Assembly (NCBI GenBank): GCA_014898415.1
Contig: RCTD01000011.1
Coordinates: 806,001-870,000, forward strand
Length of the DNA stretch: 64,000 bases
DNA from: Stromatinia cepivora
Lineage: Eukaryota > Ascomycota > Leotiomycetes > Helotiales > Sclerotiniaceae
Reading direction: 5' to 3'
A model generated the notes under the pieces. The model had not been told where the DNA came from. It saw only the letters and a list, made by a program, of their open reading frames with translations, and searched no databases. Positions 61,701-64,000 of the stretch are shown piece by piece; the stretch's first letter is position 1; the number at the start of each line of letters is the position of its first letter. A program made the position numbers and the translations under genes.

Positions 61701-63540
61701 ATTATAATAACGAGAAGGATAACTTCGAGTCTTTTGTACCTTTGATTTTCATTCTTAAATGATTTATATTGAACTTATCCAAAAGATCAGTGATTTTATT
61801 TATAGTGTTCTTTATCTTCTGTCTTTGAGAATAAGGCTTTATACTGATATCAAAGATAAATAGGATTTTTATATATTTATATATGATTTAGGAAACAATA
61901 GTTTGATAAGATTTAGATCTTTTATAAATTCGGGCGACAGAATCCTCAGAAAAGTATTATTTGTAAACTTTGTTCATTATTTTCTTAAAGTTCATAGAAA
62001 CAAGATCATCGAAATCAACTTTAAACTATTTAGCAATCTTTTTTCCTATTTGAATATATAGGCTACACAGAAACATCCTTCCAGTTTCGAATTCGGTGAT
62101 CATATAATTGTCAATGAATTGAATAGCCGAAAATATAAACTTAGTAATATAATCCTTTATCATTATTGGATTTATATTATAATCCCCTTCATTTTTGTTG
62201 CATTGATTGTTAACAAATTGATCAAGAAAATCTCAAATACTTATCATTTATTGAATATCGTAATCATGAAAATATTGGAGTAATATTGATCTCAACCTTT
62301 CTTTTCAATTATATCTAATAAGATTATATTTCGGCATAAATTTGATTTGGATAGTAGTGACATAATTACAATACTAAAAAAATCGAATTCGCATTTCTTT
62401 ATCGGATATATTATAATCAATTTGTAAGGCATCCCAAATTGTAAAGAAGTCAGATATATCGATCCTATTAAAAATAGGGATAACAATACTTTTAATATAT
62501 AGTATAATAGAGAATATGTATATATAATCTTTAATATGAATAGTAAATGGAATTTTTGATAGGTTTTATTATTATTGATTTACTTCTTTTTCTTTTTTGG
62601 TTTTCTTTGTTTTTTCTTCTTTTTTAGTAGGATTTCCATTACTATTAATAAAGAATTCTTTAATAAATTTAAGAGAATTAATAATTGGAATAACAATATT
62701 ATCCTTTAATCCTTAAGAAACATCTTGCAGAAAACTCAATCTCATAAATGAATCAAAGTTATCCATTATATTATTATAACTTGATTGAAAAATATTCGAT
62801 TCGTTAAAATCTGATTCAATATTTGGTTCTCAATAGTTTTCAATATTTATAATTTTTCTTTAATAAGTTTTTAAGAGAAAAAGAAAGGTATATATAATTC
62901 TTCCCAAAGTTTTCTTTCTTCCAAAGAAATACATAAATTTCAAACTTTTTAACTAAAAGTTTTTTAAAATATATCTTAAATTTTTGATTATCGATATCAA
63001 AAATAATAATTTAATATATTATATTTAATCCTTCCTATTATTCCAATATATATTTAGATATTCAAATAACTTTAAAGGTATATAAGGCATTCAAAATCCT
63101 TCAATATAATTGATCATATTCAATCAAGATCATCCTCGAGATTAGAATTTTCTTACTCGCAAAGATAAATGACTCATTTATAAATAAGAATTCTATTATA
63201 TTTGAAATTCTAATATACTTTTAACATTACTAACTACATTCCCAAATAAAACCTTTGTTGATATATTCCTTTCAAAATAGAGAATAGAATAATAGTTCTG
63301 CTAAAAAATAATTCATCTTCAATATAATAAATGAATACAAATAAAAAAACTTCGATAATCAAAACTTTCTTATTCAAAGTTTAACAATTTTATATTTTTG
63401 AAAAGATTATCCTTTCAGAATCAATCCCATTCCCTTTATTTATAAACTACTAATTCTACTTTCTTTTTAATCATAATTTCCTCGCAGATATATTTGTATA
63501 ATGTAAACCGTACAATTCGAATCCCTATATAGATTACCAT
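61700..63540 (-). pseudogene. Element C gag region remnant
   Basis: By position this holds gag between the 5' LTR and the zinc knuckle. Frames are short and broken; the frame 61088-60741 just downstream (Glu/Lys-rich, NENEEDKAKESQGKEG) may be a linker between gag and protease. No gag domain recognised with confidence. Confidence 0.45.
63516..63539 (-). other. Element C putative tRNA primer-binding site
   Basis: On the plus strand the 24 bases before the LTR run from TTCGAAT to a terminal CCA, one base from the LTR. This is the arrangement of the 3' end of a tRNA: T loop TTCGAAT, T-stem strand, acceptor strand, CCA. The minus strand therefore offers a site starting TGG, complementary to a tRNA 3' end. 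The spacing is one base longer than in a standard tRNA. RIP changes hinder naming the tRNA. Confidence 0.6.
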
Positions 63541-63831
63541 TATAAAAGAAGTAGATCGAGATACATATATCCCAATAACACACTACAAAAAGAAATAGGA
63601 ATTGAAACTGATCAGATTATATTATAAAAGCTTCAAATAGTAAAATTAATAAATTTAGATAATGGTTTGGATTGTACACAAATAGGGTACAAAAAGATTA
63701 ATGGAAAACGATTGATTTCCTTCAAGAAAAGAAGAGCAGAGCCCTCTCTTATATCTAACTATGAAGAGTCATATAACCATATGACTACGAACTAGCTACG
63801 TGTTAGGCCTTGATATCCCAACTTTCTCACA
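63541..63831 (-). repeat. Element C 5' LTR (right)
   Basis: 291 bp, partner of 52613-52903. Its right half (ACGAACTAGCTACGTG, CTTTCTCACA) is preserved and the left half mutated. Confidence 0.94.
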
Positions 63832-64000
63832 ATATTAATATATTTCAAAATATATAAAAGAAGATGAAAATTATTTAATGAATTATTGATTTTTGATATA
63901 GTATAATATAGAAAATATCAAAAAAGTATAGTTTTATTTTATAAATTCTAAATTATATTTCATTTAATTTTTAATTTTTAAATATAGATTTTTATCAAAA
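63832..64000. other. AT-rich flank at the window edge
   Basis: About 170 bp of RIP-like AT-rich sequence. The repeat island evidently continues beyond the window. Confidence 0.6.

Larger units (their letters stand above)
52613..63831 (-). mobile_element. Element C: large RIP-degraded Ty3/gypsy element with accessory frame
   Basis: Bounded by 291-bp LTRs; total 11,219 bp, far longer than A and B. On the minus strand: 5' LTR, a tRNA-like primer site one base inside it, a long gag region, zinc knuckle (about 61.6 kb), protease (about 60.57 kb), RT (about 59.2-58.9 kb), RNase H (about 58.7 kb), integrase (about 57.4 kb and C-terminal domain to about 56.7 kb), then a further long frame (56261-53079), polypurine tract and 3' LTR. 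RT reads TSLIDFFSKYDQIPL and LQRATNSIVQFVRI, typical of one fungal gypsy group. The target duplication is uncertain: only ATAT is shared at the two ends. Confidence 0.88.

Noticed and set aside
38798..64000. Reading the AT-rich zone as mitochondrial DNA or a centromere
   Set aside because: It consists of paired LTRs with nuclear gypsy elements, target duplications and RIP-type transitions; no mitochondrial gene is present, and nothing in the sequence shows centromere function.

Overview
The window looks like nuclear DNA of a filamentous ascomycete, most likely a leotiomycete close to Sclerotiniaceae. Genes are short and carry 46-224 nt introns with GT...AG ends and CTAAC/CTGAC branch sites. 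The products are typical of a fungus, and the repeat DNA carries the C-to-T/G-to-A scars of repeat-induced point mutation (RIP). The taxon is an inference from style and gene content, not from a marker gene.

The window has two parts. From 1 to about 38.6 kb it is ordinary gene-bearing sequence with long gene-free gaps. From the left it holds: the 3' end of an unidentified gene; a secreted rhamnogalacturonan acetylesterase (CE12); a class II DAHP synthase on the minus strand (shikimate pathway entry); a HYPK-like UBA protein; a seven-helix fungal rhodopsin-type membrane protein; two different short-chain dehydrogenases on the plus strand; a decayed minus-strand pseudogene of a conserved fungal family; a small protein with an N-myristoylation signal; COX10 (heme O synthase); a small Cys-rich/coiled-coil protein; a Myb/SANT protein on the minus strand; and a 558-residue protein with a PD-(D/E)XK nuclease-like signature at the edge of the repeat island. 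I rebuilt splice sites by eye, and every spliced gene except the two flagged as broken or partial gives one continuous frame. These genes form no obvious pathway cluster.

From 38.8 kb to the right edge is a very AT-rich retrotransposon island. I resolve three Ty3/gypsy elements with equal-length LTR pairs. Element A (minus strand, 38798-52187, 282-bp LTRs, AAGTT target duplication) is split by element B (plus strand, 43899-50305, 320-bp LTRs, GTATC/ATATC duplication). Element C (minus strand, 52613-63831, 291-bp LTRs) lies beside them. All coding regions are full of TAA/TAG and have lost catalytic residues by G-to-A or C-to-T changes, so the elements are dead.

The least expected items are: (1) a RIP-broken but still traceable frame of about 1,060 codons in element C, between the integrase and the 3' LTR, which looks like an accessory gene; (2) an antisense 153-codon frame in element B that has stayed open although pol next to it is riddled with stops; (3) a mirror-image RIP gradient in all three LTR pairs, where the outward-facing half of each LTR is the better preserved one; and (4) the PD-(D/E)XK-like protein at the island border.
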